The position numbers and the translations under genes are program-made. 64,000 nt of DNA from an uncultured Mycoplasmataceae bacterium. GTDB taxonomy: Bacteria; Bacillota_I; Bacilli_A; Mycoplasmatales; Mycoplasmoidaceae. Shown here piece after piece: positions 19,132 to 32,672 of the stretch; position 1 is the stretch's first letter; each line of letters begins with the position of its first letter. The notes under the pieces were generated by a model, which saw nothing but the letters and a program-made list of their open reading frames with translations, ran no database searches and was not told the DNA's origin. The stretch spans positions 248,001 through 312,000 of the forward strand of contig UQVX01000001.1 in assembly GCA_900544585.1 (NCBI GenBank), in the 5' to 3' direction.

Positions 19132-20064
19132 TTATTTTTCAGAATGGTAAGAATTAATTATGCGGTTCTTAAAACTTACAATGGCAGGATTTAAAGCACA
19201 AACCAAGGTTGTTAAAATAATGATGTAAATTGGGGTTTTAAAACATTCTTTAATAACCCTGGGTAATAAGTAATACATGACACCATAATTAACTAAATTA
19301 GGTACATAGCTTGTATTATTTAAAAATTTATAATATTCAATAGCTGAAATTGGCCCCAATAGAAACGAAAAGATGACCGTACTGGTTAAAGCGACAATTG
19401 TTATAAACAAGAATGTTTCAAAACGAATAGAATCAGCATCCCTATATTTTTTAAATAGGTAATATCTATAACCCACAATCACCTCAACGATCACAAATAA
19501 TCCAAGTAGAATACCTAAAATAATTCACCGTAAATATAATTGGGTTGTTTTAATCATATTAGAAGTGGAGTTTTCTGCATTGCTAATGGATTGAAAAAAT
19601 GGGTTGTTAGGATTAGTGTAATAAAACACAATAAAAATGCTACTAATAATAAAACCTATTAACATGATTTGATTTATAATCAAGCAAATACTAAAATGTT
19701 GTTTAGTATTTCTAATAATATTAAACAAACTAGAAATTATTCCAACAATTAGCCCTAAGATTGGTTCTTGCAATGCATACATTCAAAATCACACACCACC
19801 ATAGATTAATCAATTGATAGTATCAATTAATGCACCCATCAATAATCCAACAATTGGACCAAAATATCACCCAATGATAATTCCTGGTAATCAGGCAAAT
19901 GAAATTGTGATGCCAGCTGTAATATTAATTTTGAAGAGATTAAGGAGAATACTTAATCCTAGTAGGGCTGCTAAAACACAAATGCCAGTAATAGATTTAA
20001 AAATCTTTACTGGTCAAAATGGAAATAAGAATTTGATAAACTTATTTGTTTTTTGGTGTTCCAT
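19132..20064 (-). CDS. Folate-family ECF transporter substrate-binding (S) component
   Basis: 310 aa, six or more hydrophobic helices. The central stretch WYFGPIVGLLMGALIDTINW followed by GGVWFWMYALQEPILGLIVG fits the FolT-like S-component signature (GP-x2-G-x4-G-x2-D). S components bind the vitamin and dock onto the shared EcfA1-EcfA2-EcfT module, encoded here at 39.9-43.3 kb. The C-terminal 100 residues are longer than in the usual 170-200 aa members. Its ATG is 4 nt beyond the upstream gene's stop, so they form an operon. Confidence 0.82.
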
Positions 20065-20068
20065 TTAT

Positions 20069-21319
20069 TTAAATCATTCTAGTGCTAATGCCGCCAAATG
20101 GCGAACGCCCAAAGTCAGTAGTATCTATTTCCCCGTTTCTAATTTGTTGAACATATTGATCTAATAATGCTTGAATTCTTTCAACGTCTTTTTTAGGATT
20201 AAAAATCACAGCAGTTACAATACACACAACAATTAGACCTAGGGCTGCATATGTAATATATTGGAAAATTTTCCATAAATCAATCATTTTGATTGCTTCT
20301 AATGCAGTAGGTGTTCAATTACCATCGGTTCCACTATTTCAAGGTTTAAATACAGCGTCGAATGAGCCTAAACGATTGAACAAAAGAACTTGTGATTCAT
20401 TAGCAGTTAAAGTAATGACTAAAAAGAAAAAAACAAAGAAGGACAATCAACCTCAAGGCATAAAAAATTTAGCATTATCATTCTTCATATTTCTAATGAC
20501 AGAGACTGCCATCAATGCCAAAAACAAAACTGTCAAAATTAAAATGTAGGGAAATGGTGAAACAAAGCTAATCTCTTGGGGTTGAACAGTAGCGGCTGCA
20601 TTTGATGGTTTGTAATACAATCTGGTTTGTGGCAACATCAAAACTGTATAACTAGCAATTGCCATTCCCATCAAAATAACAAATAATGCAAAAGTTAGCA
20701 CTTTTATCACTGGAATAATCATTGGTTTAGATTTATAAATAAAAACTTTACCCTTAGCAATGTTGCGTTGTAACAAAATTGATGCTTGAGTAGCCACCAA
20801 TTGGTCAGCAACATCATGCATTGTATAACCACTACGCTCCAACACTTCTTCATCAGACATTCTATGAGAATTATTATTGGTAGTTGCTTCATTAATAGGA
20901 ATAGTTTCAACTACATCATCATGCGGTTGAGATGAATTATCATTACTATTAGCTGCTTTAAAAGAATTTTCCAATTCTTCAACATTCATACCAATTTTAT
21001 TAACTAAATAAGTATTTAAATAATTAACTTTATCTTGCAAATCAATAGTATTTTTATATAAATTTACATCATCATCAAAGTTGATAGGTTGGTTGCAAAT
21101 TGCATAGTATGCTTCACTATACCTAGAAACATTGCTATTTGCAATCCCAAAATTGGTTTCAAAGTAATTGACAATACCAATACATTCAATAAAAATTTTT
21201 CTAAATAAATTATCAGTCTTTAACAAATTAATTGTAGGTTGAGCTAAAACGATGATATCTAAATATTTAATAGTTTGGTGATATAAATCGTTCTGAGCTG
21301 TAGTCATTTTTTTACTCAT
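20069..21319 (-). CDS. Membrane protein with four C-terminal helices, function unknown
   Basis: 416 aa when four TGA codons are read as Trp. The N-terminal 190 residues look soluble and helical with a low-complexity patch (AANSNDNSSQPHDD). Four membrane helices follow: FALFVILMGMAIASYTVLML, YILILTVLFLALMAV, LSFFVFFFLVITL and a final ITYAALGLIVVCIV. A short basic/acidic tail ends NGEIDTTDFGRSPF. It lies between holA and the folate S component. No family was recognised. Confidence 0.72.
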
Positions 21320-21335
21320 AATGATTACTAAACTC

Positions 21336-22253
21336 CTATCTAAATAATTTTAATAGAAAATATTTAAATGCTTGATTTTTATCAATTAGATTTCGTTTTA
21401 TTTTGATATCTAATTCATATAAAGTATCAATCATTTTAATTATTTTTTTAATTGCTTGTTTTCTCAAAATATTATCAATATTTTTATAAACATAATAATT
21501 GATTTCTAATAAACTACAAATTTCATCGTATTGATAGTTATTTTGTTGTAATTGATAGACACAAATGATTTGATTTATTTGTAGTGCAATCATATGAATA
21601 ATGTAATTTAAATCAGGATCTGTTTTAAAAAATTTTTCATATATTAACATTGCGCTATTTAAATCTTTTTGAAAACAATAAGATACTAGTTCAAAAATAG
21701 TAGCTTGTCTATAGTCGGAAACTAGCGATTTAATGGTGTCTAAATTAACATCATGATAATTAACAATTTTGTTAATTTCGTTTTCAATGATGCATGCATC
21801 ATTTGGTAATTTATTAACTAATAGATCTAATTCATCACTATCTAAATATAAATTATGATTTATTAATAAATTTTGTAAATAACTATACTTGTTTTTATCT
21901 GTTAATTGCTTAACTTCATAATAATTAATTTGGTTTAAAAAAGATGTAACTTTATTGGCATTAGATGGTTTCTTATTTGTAATAATCACAATATTTTGAG
22001 TATTATTTTTAGTTTCATTTAACAACCCTTCATGATTATTAAAATCACTCAATGAACTAAAAATATCATTACTATAAAAAACATAGGCTTGAGGTAAGAG
22101 AAACAAACTAGTTTGCAAGCTAGCAAAATAAAATTCGTTAAAGTTTGTTAGATCTTTAACAATTTTAATTTCATCAGGATTAAATGATTGCAAGATTTTT
22201 TTTAACTCACTATCTACTAGTTTGGTGTCTTGGCCATAAATTACTGTTAGCAT
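21336..22253 (-). CDS. holA: DNA polymerase III delta subunit (clamp loader)
   Basis: 305 aa. It starts MLTVIYGQDTKLVDSELKKI, the typical HolA N-terminus (normally YGxExx). An AAA+-like fold lacking a Walker A follows, and the C-terminal domain includes ATIFELVSYCFQKD. Delta opens the beta clamp for loading. Sequence divergence is strong, as is usual for mollicute delta subunits, so the call rests on length, the N-terminal pattern and the middle region. Confidence 0.82.
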   Translation of the reverse strand: MLTVIYGQDTKLVDSELKKILQSFNPDEIKIVKDLTNFNEFYFASLQTSLFLLPQAYVFYSNDIFSSLSDFNNHEGLLNETKNNTQNIVIITNKKPSNANKVTSFLNQINYYEVKQLTDKNKYSYLQNLLINHNLYLDSDELDLLVNKLPNDACIIENEINKIVNYHDVNLDTIKSLVSDYRQATIFELVSYCFQKDLNSAMLIYEKFFKTDPDLNYIIHMIALQINQIICVYQLQQNNYQYDEICSLLEINYYVYKNIDNILRKQAIKKIIKMIDTLYELDIKIKRNLIDKNQAFKYFLLKLFR

Positions 22254-22264
22254 AAGTTAATTTT

Positions 22265-22306
22265 ATTAAAAAAGTAGTTATTACTATTTCTAATAATAAC
22301 TACTTT
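22265..22306 (-). terminator. Terminator of the first APC permease gene
   Basis: A 13-bp stem AAAGTAGTTATTA / TAATAACTACTTT is followed by TTT on the minus strand, 25 nt after the stop at 22331. Confidence 0.8.
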
Positions 22307-22330
22307 ATATATTATTTTAATAATTTAGAC

Positions 22331-24292
22331 TTATTTCTTTTTAGAAGAGCTTGCTTTCTTAGCAGGAGTTGATTTTTTAGAACTTGATGTAGTTTTTTTA
22401 GAAGAGCTTGATTTTGTAGTTTTAGTTGTTGATGTTGAGATTAATTCTTCAACTGGATCAACTTCACTAGCAAATTCTCCGTGAATTACATTAAGTTCTT
22501 TAACAGTTAATTCATTTCTGTTTAATGCTTTTTGTTCTCAACTCTTTAATAAAGTTCTTCTTTCAATACCTAAGTTAGCTAGAATTTCTTGTTCTAGGCT
22601 GTGACCTTTAATATCAGCCATAACTTTAGCTCTTTCAATTTGTGCATTGTCTAAAGAACCATATTTTTTCTTATCTAATGCTTCTTCAATGTAAATTGGA
22701 GCAATCATTAGAGCTATGAATAAGAATAGTACTACCACAACCATTAATCTTGGTACAAATATGTCTTGTACATATTCTGTTGATCAACCATCTGTTGGTA
22801 TTCTAAATAAGAAGAACAAGTTTGCAATTGGTTCAAAGAAAGTAAAGAAGATAGCAATGGCATTGATAATGATTGTACAAATTGCCATTGGCATAAAGTA
22901 ACTTGTTTTTTGAACTTTCACAAGACCTGTACTTCTATTTTTAACAGCCCCAGCAATTGCAAATGTAATAAATGCAAAGGCTAGTAATGCAGTTCATGTA
23001 CCCATTAAATCAGCAAATGAATATAATTGAGCTACACCTGTACCATAACTTGATCCATAACCAGCTGCATCAACATAACCTAAACCACCAATTATACAGA
23101 AGATAATTACAATTGGTAAACTAATTACTAAGTTGTACATAATTCCTACTCATGGAGTTTTAGGATTGATTTTTCCAGCAAATTTAGTACTAAATGGTAC
23201 TTCATCAGCTAAAACTAAATCTTCCATGAAACGAGTAGATCAAAGTGCAAATCCATTAATGATTCCAAGTACACCAATACCAATTAAGATTTGGAATGTT
23301 GCATACAATCAATTCAAACCTTTATCTTTTAATCAATCTGCAAAACCAAATGGACTACCTTCTGATGCACCTAAAGACATTGCAATAGCAATTAATAAGT
23401 AAATTACAGTAACAATAATTAAACCAAATAGAATTGCTAAAGGTGTTTTCTTAGGTTCTTTCATTTCTGATTGAATACCAGCTGTTACATAGAAACCATC
23501 ATATGCAAAGAAGATGGCTGCCACTGCAATAAATAACCCAAATCCTGGAGTCATTGTAGCAAAGGTATAAGTAGTAGCAGCCATTGCTGCAGGACTAGTA
23601 GGTTCGGCAGTAGTTCCTGGGTTTGGAACTACAGGTATAAAACCTCAGTCAGTACCTTCTGGCAATTTACCGCCGTTTTGAGCAAAAGCTGCAAATCCCA
23701 AACCAATTGCCAACACTAATGGAATAAATTTCACACAAGTGATAATTCAGTTTTGGATATTTCCAACACGTGAAGAAATTCCACATACTACAATAAAGTA
23801 CACTGACATTACAACGGCAATGACCATCATAATAGCTCAGTCAGCGCTTGTTCCAAATGCTGCATTTGTTAAAGCACCAACACCATCTTGAATACTCATC
23901 ACAACGTATAACGGCATGAAAAAGTATGTTAGTGGTAAGTAAATATAAACCATGAAGTTTTTACATGATTTATAGATAAGTTTTCCATTAAACGTTTGAG
24001 ATCAACCGATAATGGAAAGGTTATCATTTCTAGCACTTGCAATTTCAATCAAAGCTAGCCCCATTGCAATTACTGCAAAGGCTGCTAGAATTCATGCGAA
24101 CATTGCAAGAACAACAGAGTTGCCAGTGTTTGTTAGAACACCGCCAGCTTTAAAGAAGATACCAGCACCAATACATGATCCCACAACGATCATCATGGCA
24201 CTAAAGAAACCAATTTTCTTCTTTAAAGGAGCGTTTGCTAGGCCTTCTGTTGCTTGTTTAGCTTGCTTTTGTAAAGCATTTTCGCTAGACAT
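22331..24292 (-). CDS. APC-family amino-acid antiporter with Ser/Lys-rich tail
   Basis: 653 aa, about 12-14 membrane helices. The first helix carries the APC signature GSCIGAGIFFKAGG, and the mid-region has FFAYDGFYVTAG and EMKEPKKTP. The C-terminal 45 residues are a cytosolic Ser/Thr/Lys-rich tail (SSSKKTTSSSKKSTPAKK). Position beside arcABC suggests arginine/ornithine exchange, but specificity is inferred. The ribosome site is GGGAGAG. It is closely related to the next permease upstream, so the pair looks like an old tandem duplication. Confidence 0.85.
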
Positions 24293-24383
24293 AACATTCT
24301 CTCCCTATAAAATTAAGTTTTTTTAGATATGAAAGATAAAAAAATCCTTCACATGACATATTATAATTAATTAACTTGTTTTG

Positions 24384-24428
24384 TAAAACAAAACAGACAA
24401 ATATAAACCAAATATTTGTCTGTTTTTC
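24384..24428 (-). terminator. Terminator between the two permease genes
   Basis: Stem AAACAGACAAATA / TATTTGTCTGTTT with a 9-nt loop and T-rich flanks on both strands. It follows the stop at 24453 of the upstream permease. Confidence 0.75.
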
Positions 24429-24452
24429 ATTTTTTAAATAAATTTAATTATT

Positions 24453-26264
24453 TTATTTTGCATCAGTGTCTGAAGTCGAACCTAATGGTTTATGCATGAT
24501 AATATCAATTTGATTGATTTTTTCTTCCTCATATTTTGCAATTGAGCCATATTTTTTGATACCAATTTTATCTTCAATGATTGTTGGTAATGTTGCAAAC
24601 GCTAGATAGAAGAGTAGCATTACTAAAGCCATAATTCTTGGCACTAATATCGAATCAACATAACCATCAGTACTAGTTGGTATTTTAGCTAAAAAGATTA
24701 AATTTACAAATGGTTCAACAATTGTTACAACAATTGGTATAGAAATACAAATTGCAGCAATTAAAGACATTGGAATAAAAAATTTAAACTTGTTAACCTT
24801 TACTTGATTAGTTTTTCTATTTCTTAAACCCCCTATCAATGCAAGGGTGATGAATAAGAAAATGAACAATGCACTTCAATTAGACACCATGTCACAAAAT
24901 GTGTATAATTTACCAACACCAGTACCATACGTGTAATAAATTGCACCATCTGGTGAAACTAAACCTTGCACCGCGCTATAAATTGGCGTTCCTTGTAGAG
25001 AGTCTAATTTAGAAAACAAGACACCATAACCTGCATCAGTTGTATTAACATAGAATGCACCAATAATACTAAATAGAATAATGGTTGGGATAGTGATAGC
25101 TAAACAATAAATCGCTCCCACAAATCTACTTCCTTTAGCTAGATATTTAGCTCCAGTTTTGCTAAATGGTAGCTCACCATCTCTAACAAGATCTTCTACA
25201 AATCTTGTTGCAAACATATTGTAACCATTCGTTACACCCATGATTCCAATTCCAATGAAAATTTGGAAGATGGCAAATAACCAAATAATGTTTTTCTTGG
25301 CAAAGAAATGTACTAATCCTTGCGGGTTACCAGCAGTTGAACCTAATGACATGCTAATGGCAATGATTAGATAGATAATTGTTGTTACAACCAAACCCAT
25401 AACTATTGCCATTGGGGCTTTGTGAGGTTCTTTCATCTCAGTTTTTATCCCAGCTGCACCATAGAAACCGTCATAGGCGTACAAAATTCCTGAGGCTGCA
25501 ATAAAGAATCCTAAACCAGGTAAAATCCTAAAAGTATAAAATTGTTCAGGACTCATTGTACTTGGATTTCACTGACTAAAACCAGGAGCAAATTGTGAGC
25601 CTGCTGGTAAACCATTATTTATACCAAAGATTACAAATCCAATCACTGCTGCTAAAGCTAAAGGAAGAAACTTTACTGATGTAATTACTCAGTTTTGTGC
25701 ATTACCAATTTTTATTGAATATCCACAAGTAAGTGTGAAATATAAAGAAACACAAATGGCAATGACCATAATGATAGTTCAATCTGCAGAAGTGCCAAAT
25801 CCTGAATATGGCATTCCTTTACTAATATAAATTGCGGCAACCGCATCTTGCATCGACATTACCATGTATAGTGGTAAAAAGAATCCTTTAATTGGGGTGT
25901 ACAAGTAAAACATGTAATTCTTACTAAATTTATAAATCAACCGATTATTGAATGTCTTACATCATCCAATCAAGGAAAGATTGTCATTTCTAGCACTGAC
26001 AATTTCAATTAATGCTAAAGCCATGCATAATGTTGCAAATGCAACAAAAATTCAACACACCATCGCTAAAATAATTGAATTTTGTGAACCAACTAAAACA
26101 CTTTTAGCTTTAAAAAAGATTCCCGATCCGATACAACTACCAACAACAACAAGCATAGCAGAAAAGAAACCAATCTTCTTTTTTGTGCTTGCATTAGCAA
26201 AATTTGAATCAGTTTTATTCATAATGTTTGTTTTGGTAGATTTAGTTTGTTTTGTTGTTTTCAT
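24453..26264 (-). CDS. APC-family amino-acid antiporter
   Basis: 603 aa, 12 or more membrane helices. GSCIGSGIFFKA in helix 1, and YAYDGFYGAAG with EMKEPHKAP in the mid-region, match the neighbouring permease position for position. It lacks the Ser/Lys-rich tail and instead ends with an acidic/charged segment. An alternative ATG at 26222 would remove 14 Thr/Lys-rich residues. Being next to arcC, it is the best candidate for the ArcD-type arginine/ornithine antiporter; which of the pair does this is open. Confidence 0.85.
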
Positions 26265-26314
26265 AATAATACAAAGTTTATATATTATATTATAAAATTT
26301 TGTATTTTATACAC

Positions 26315-26347
26315 AAAAAAGGTCTTGACCGATTCAAGACCTTTTTT
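26315..26347 (-). terminator. Terminator of the arcABC operon
   Basis: A 14-bp stem AAAAAAGGTCTTGA / TCAAGACCTTTTTT with a 5-nt loop, 26 nt after the arcC stop. The permease downstream therefore needs its own promoter. Confidence 0.88.
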
Positions 26348-26372
26348 ATTTTCTTTTTAAATTTTTTATTGA

Positions 26373-27299
26373 CTAAGCAACAATAGCGGTTCCGATTTCG
26401 CCCTTTAATGCTTTTTCAATATCTTTTAAGTCAGCAATGATTGCTTTTTTACCAGGTTTACCTTTAACAAAATTAATTGCAGCTTGAACTTTTGGTAACA
26501 TGCTTCCTGGAGCAAACTGATTTTCACTAATGTATTGTTCCATTTCAGCAACTGTAGCTGTTTCTAACCCTTTTTGGTCAGGTTTACCTCAATTAACATA
26601 AACATGGTCAACAGCAGTTAAAATCACAAACACATCAGCATCGATCTTTTCAGCAATTTTTGCACATGTAAAGTCTTTATCAATAACACCATCTAAACCA
26701 TAAACGATGCCATCTTTATTAACAGTAGGAATGCCACCCCCACCACCAACAATAGCAATTACGCCACTATCAATTGATGCTTTAATTGCATTTATACCAA
26801 CAAAATCAATTGGTTTTGGACTTGGAACAACAACTCTATAACCACGTCCTGCATCTTCAACAACTGTTGAACCAGGATTAGCAGCTGTTGCTTCTTGTTC
26901 AGTTGCATAGAACGGACCAACTGGTTTAGTTGGTTTTTGGAATGCAGGGTCATTTGCATCCACATAAGTTAATGTTTCAAAATATGCAACATCTTTCTTA
27001 ACGTTTAGTTTATTCAATTCAGTTTGAATTGCAGCTAACATGTGGTACCCAATGTAACCTTGACTCATTCCACCAGCTTCAGCAAATGGAACATGTGGGG
27101 TTTTAGGATTTACTTTTTTAGCATCAGCAAAAGCATTGAAAATCATCCCAACTTGCGGACCATTACCATGTCCAATTACTACAGTGTGTCCACTAGATGC
27201 TAATGATGCAACTTTTTCTGCTGGAACCTTAACTAATTCTTTTTGTTCAGCTGGGCTATCACCTAGTGCATTACCACCCAATGCAATAACAATTTTCAT
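26373..27299 (-). CDS. arcC: Carbamate kinase
   Basis: 308 aa. It converts carbamoyl phosphate and ADP to ATP, CO2 and NH3, the ATP-yielding step of arginine catabolism. The sequence shows the amino-acid kinase fold: VIALGGNALGD at the start, VIGHGNGPQVGM (about 41-52), IAIVGGGGGIP and VYGLDGVIDKDF for nucleotide binding. It is the last gene of arcA-arcB-arcC, 23 nt after arcB. Confidence 0.97.
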
Positions 27300-27322
27300 A
27301 TATTTATTATCCTAAATTTAAA

Positions 27323-28348
27323 TTATTTTAATAATTCTTGAATAATTGCAGCGATTGAAGTTCAACGGTTTCCTGCTTCAACAAATGATCAATTTCATTT
27401 TTTATTGCTAAACACTTCATCAGTTACTTCAATAGCTCCACCTTTAACTTGTGGGTATTTACTTCCGTATAATTCAGCAACTTTTTTACCATATTCAGTA
27501 TTCATGTCATGGAAAGCAGGTAAACAGTGCATGAAAATTACATTTTCAGCAGCCATTTTCATCATTTCTGCATCAACTTGGAAAGCATGCATTTCTTCTA
27601 AACGTTGACCTCATAAATCAAATGATTCACCTAATGATACTCAAACATCAGTTGCAATAACATTTGCATCTTTAGCAGCTTCTTTTTTAGATTCAGTAAT
27701 AGTGAAGCTACCACCATTTTGTTTGTGTAGTTTGTCACAGAATGCTCTAATTTCTGGGTTAATTTCTTTTTCATATGCTTTTGGACCATAGAACACTAAA
27801 TCCATTCCAGCAAATGCAGCAGCATACATTCATGAGTGACCCATATTGTTTTTGTAATCACCACAGAAAACAACTTTTAAACCTTTAAAACATCCGAATG
27901 CTTCTTTAATAGTTTGAAGGTCAGCAATTGTTTGTGTTGGGTGTTCTTGGTCAGATAAACCATTAATTAATGGAATACGGCTATTAGCAGCATATGTGTC
28001 AATCTTTTCTTGACCAAATGTTCTAAATAAACAAATGTCATACATTTCAGTAAAAACATTAGCTGTGTCTGCAACTGATTCTTTTGTACCCATATTTGAG
28101 CCTGTTGGACCATTATAAAAGTTCATCATTCCTAAATAATGAGCTGCACGGGCTGTTGCATTAGCAGTACGTGTAGAATTTTTTTCAAAAATACTAACGA
28201 TTGATTTACCTTTACATGTGTTTGTACAAACACCATTTCTATCGTTTTCTTTAATTTTGATTGATTGGTCAACAAGATACATGATTTCTTCAGTTGTGAA
28301 GTTCATTAATGTATCAAAATGACGCGGACTTTTTAAGTTTCAAGACAT
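27323..28348 (-). CDS. arcB: Ornithine carbamoyltransferase, catabolic
   Basis: 341 aa. It splits citrulline with phosphate into ornithine and carbamoyl phosphate. Motifs are STRT (58-61) for carbamoyl phosphate, [10 protein letters not shown] and [10 protein letters not shown] with the ornithine-binding HCLP. The usual STRTR reads STRTA here, so the second Arg is replaced while the key first Arg is kept. ATG at 28348 follows GAGGAAT. It lies between arcA and arcC. Confidence 0.97.
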
Positions 28349-28411
28349 TATTAAATTCCTCTAAAATTTTGAAAATAACAAATTAATTTTATATTAATTT
28401 TGTAAATGAAA

Positions 28412-29626
<1,215 letters not shown>

Positions 29627-29726
29627 AACGAAAAATCCCTTCAGATTTTAATCAGACATATATTTTAGTTTGGAGTAGTTAATGCTCCACACCCAAAATT
29701 ATATTACTTTAAAATAAAAAAGATAT

Positions 29727-29764
29727 GAAAAAAATACCTAGTTTTTTCATAAAGAAAACTAGGT
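29727..29764 (-). terminator. Terminator of the nine-tRNA cluster
   Basis: A perfect 10-bp stem ACCTAGTTTT / AAAACTAGGT is followed on the minus strand by a T run, about 35 nt after tRNA-Phe. Confidence 0.82.
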
Positions 29765-29797
29765 AAGTTATCTATATATCTTATGACATTTTTAGGA

Positions 29798-29873
29798 TGG
29801 TGGTTTCGGGCAGAATTGAACTGCCGACACTCGCATTTTCAGTGCGATGCTCTACCGACTGAGCTACGAAACC
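29798..29873 (-). tRNA. tRNA-Phe (GAA)
   Basis: 76 nt with encoded CCA and anticodon loop CTGAAAA. It is the last gene of the cluster, which runs Cys-Arg-Pro-Met-Ile2-Ser-fMet-Asp-Phe in transcription order. Confidence 0.96.
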
Positions 29874-29874
29874 A

Positions 29875-29950
29875 TGGCGGTCCTGACGAGAATCAAACTC
29901 GCGATCTCCTCTGTGACAGAGAGGCATGTTAATCACTACACTACAAGACC
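29875..29950 (-). tRNA. tRNA-Asp (GUC)
   Basis: 76 nt with encoded CCA. The anticodon loop CTGTCAC gives GUC. Confidence 0.96.
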
Positions 29951-29953
29951 ATA

Positions 29954-30030
<77 letters not shown>

Positions 30031-30081
30031 ATGTATATGTCACAAGTATATATTATACCAATCTTGTGACAAATTTTAAAA

Positions 30082-30174
30082 TGGCGGAAGATGAGGGATT
30101 CGAACCCCCGCGTGAGTTTCCCCACCTCTCGGTTTTCAAGACCGATCCCTTCAACCAGACTTGGGTAATCTTCC
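30082..30174 (-). tRNA. tRNA-Ser (UGA)
   Basis: 93 nt with a long variable arm and encoded CCA. The anticodon loop CTTGAAA gives UGA. Confidence 0.95.
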
Positions 30175-30181
30175 AGAATAA

Positions 30182-30258
30182 TGGTGCTTCTTACAGGACT
30201 CGAACCTGTAACCAACCGATTATGAGTCGGGGGCTCTAACCAATTGAGCTAAAGAAGC
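30182..30258 (-). tRNA. tRNA-Ile2 (CAU, lysidine type)
   Basis: 77 nt with encoded CCA and anticodon CAT. The cluster order Met-Ile-Ser-fMet-Asp-Phe, as in Bacillus clusters, and body features (CCGACTCATAATCGG) mark it as the AUA-reading tRNA, which needs lysidine modification by TilS. Confidence 0.8.
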
Positions 30259-30263
30259 AGTGA

Positions 30264-30340
30264 TGGTGGCTAGACAGGGATTCGAACTCTGGACCTTCCG
30301 GGTATGAACCGAACGCTCTAACCAACTGAGCTATCTAGCC
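30264..30340 (-). tRNA. Elongator tRNA-Met (CAU)
   Basis: 77 nt with encoded CCA. The anticodon arm CGGTTCATACCCG is like Bacillus elongator tRNA-Met, and the position follows tRNA-Pro. Confidence 0.85.
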
Positions 30341-30344
30341 ATAA

Positions 30345-30421
30345 TGGTCGGGAAGACAGGATTCGAACCTGCGACCCCTTGGTCCCAAACCAAGTGCTCT
30401 ACCAAGCTAAGCTACTTCCCG
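30345..30421 (-). tRNA. tRNA-Pro (UGG)
   Basis: 77 nt with encoded CCA. The anticodon loop TTTGGGA gives UGG. Confidence 0.95.
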
Positions 30422-30424
30422 AAA

Positions 30425-30501
30425 TGGCGCACCCTATAGGAGTCGAACCCATAACCTTCTGGTCCGTAGCCAGACGCTCTATCCAATTGAGCTAAGGATG
30501 C
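30425..30501 (-). tRNA. tRNA-Arg (ACG)
   Basis: 77 nt with encoded CCA. The anticodon loop CTACGGA gives ACG; A34 would be edited to inosine by TadA. Confidence 0.95.
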
Positions 30502-30505
30502 TTAA

Positions 30506-30580
30506 TGGAGGTGCCGATCAGATTCGAACTGATGTATAAGAAGGTTGCAGCTTCTGACCTTACCACTTGGCTACGGCACC
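30506..30580 (-). tRNA. tRNA-Cys (GCA)
   Basis: 75 nt with encoded CCA. The anticodon loop CTGCAAC gives GCA. It is the first gene of the cluster, starting about 95 nt after the dnaK terminator. Confidence 0.95.
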
Positions 30581-30675
30581 ATGGATGACCTATTTATACA
30601 AAAAGTACAAATAATGCAAACGACCACTTAGATATTATAACTAAAAAATTAATTTTGAATATTAACTAATTTCAT

Positions 30676-30712
30676 AAAAAAATAAAACTACCAGAGCGAT
30701 CTAGTAGTTTCT
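30676..30712 (-). terminator. Terminator of dnaK
   Basis: Interrupted stem AAACTAC...GTAGTTTT is followed by ATTTTTTT on the minus strand, 25 nt after the dnaK stop. Confidence 0.75.
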
Positions 30713-30736
30713 TTAAAAAATTAGAGTAAGAAAAAA

Positions 30737-32527
<1,791 letters not shown>

Positions 32528-32589
32528 TTACCTCTTCATAATTAAATTTTTAATTATCAATAACAATAAAAAATAAATAGTTATAAATG

Positions 32590-32597
32590 AGTATAAC
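32590..32597 (-). promoter_or_regulatory. Extended -10 promoter of dnaK
   Basis: TGTTATACT on the minus strand lies about 70 nt before the dnaK ATG and 7 nt downstream of the CIRCE repeat, so bound HrcA would block polymerase. Confidence 0.6.
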
Positions 32598-32604
32598 ACA
32601 TTTT

Positions 32605-32631
32605 TTAGCACTCTTGCATCCAATGTGCTAA
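32605..32631. promoter_or_regulatory. CIRCE operator upstream of dnaK
   Basis: TTAGCACTC-N9-ATGTGCTAA (17 of 18 or 16 of 18 consensus arm bases depending on strand convention) with the 9-nt spacer, next to the dnaK -10 box. It is the best of the three CIRCE sites in the window. Confidence 0.9.
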
Positions 32632-32672
32632 AAATATTTTTCTTACAATTTAAATTAAATTTTTAAATAAAA

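Noticed and set aside
29671..29689. Inverted repeat TGGAG-N9-CTCCA upstream of arcA as an ArgR site
   Set aside because: It is short and does not resemble a known ARG box; only a possible regulatory role is noted with arcA.
30182..30258. A second elongator tRNA-Met (anticodon CAU)
   Set aside because: Cluster order and body sequence match tRNA-Ile2, and the neighbouring gene at 30264-30340 is the elongator Met.
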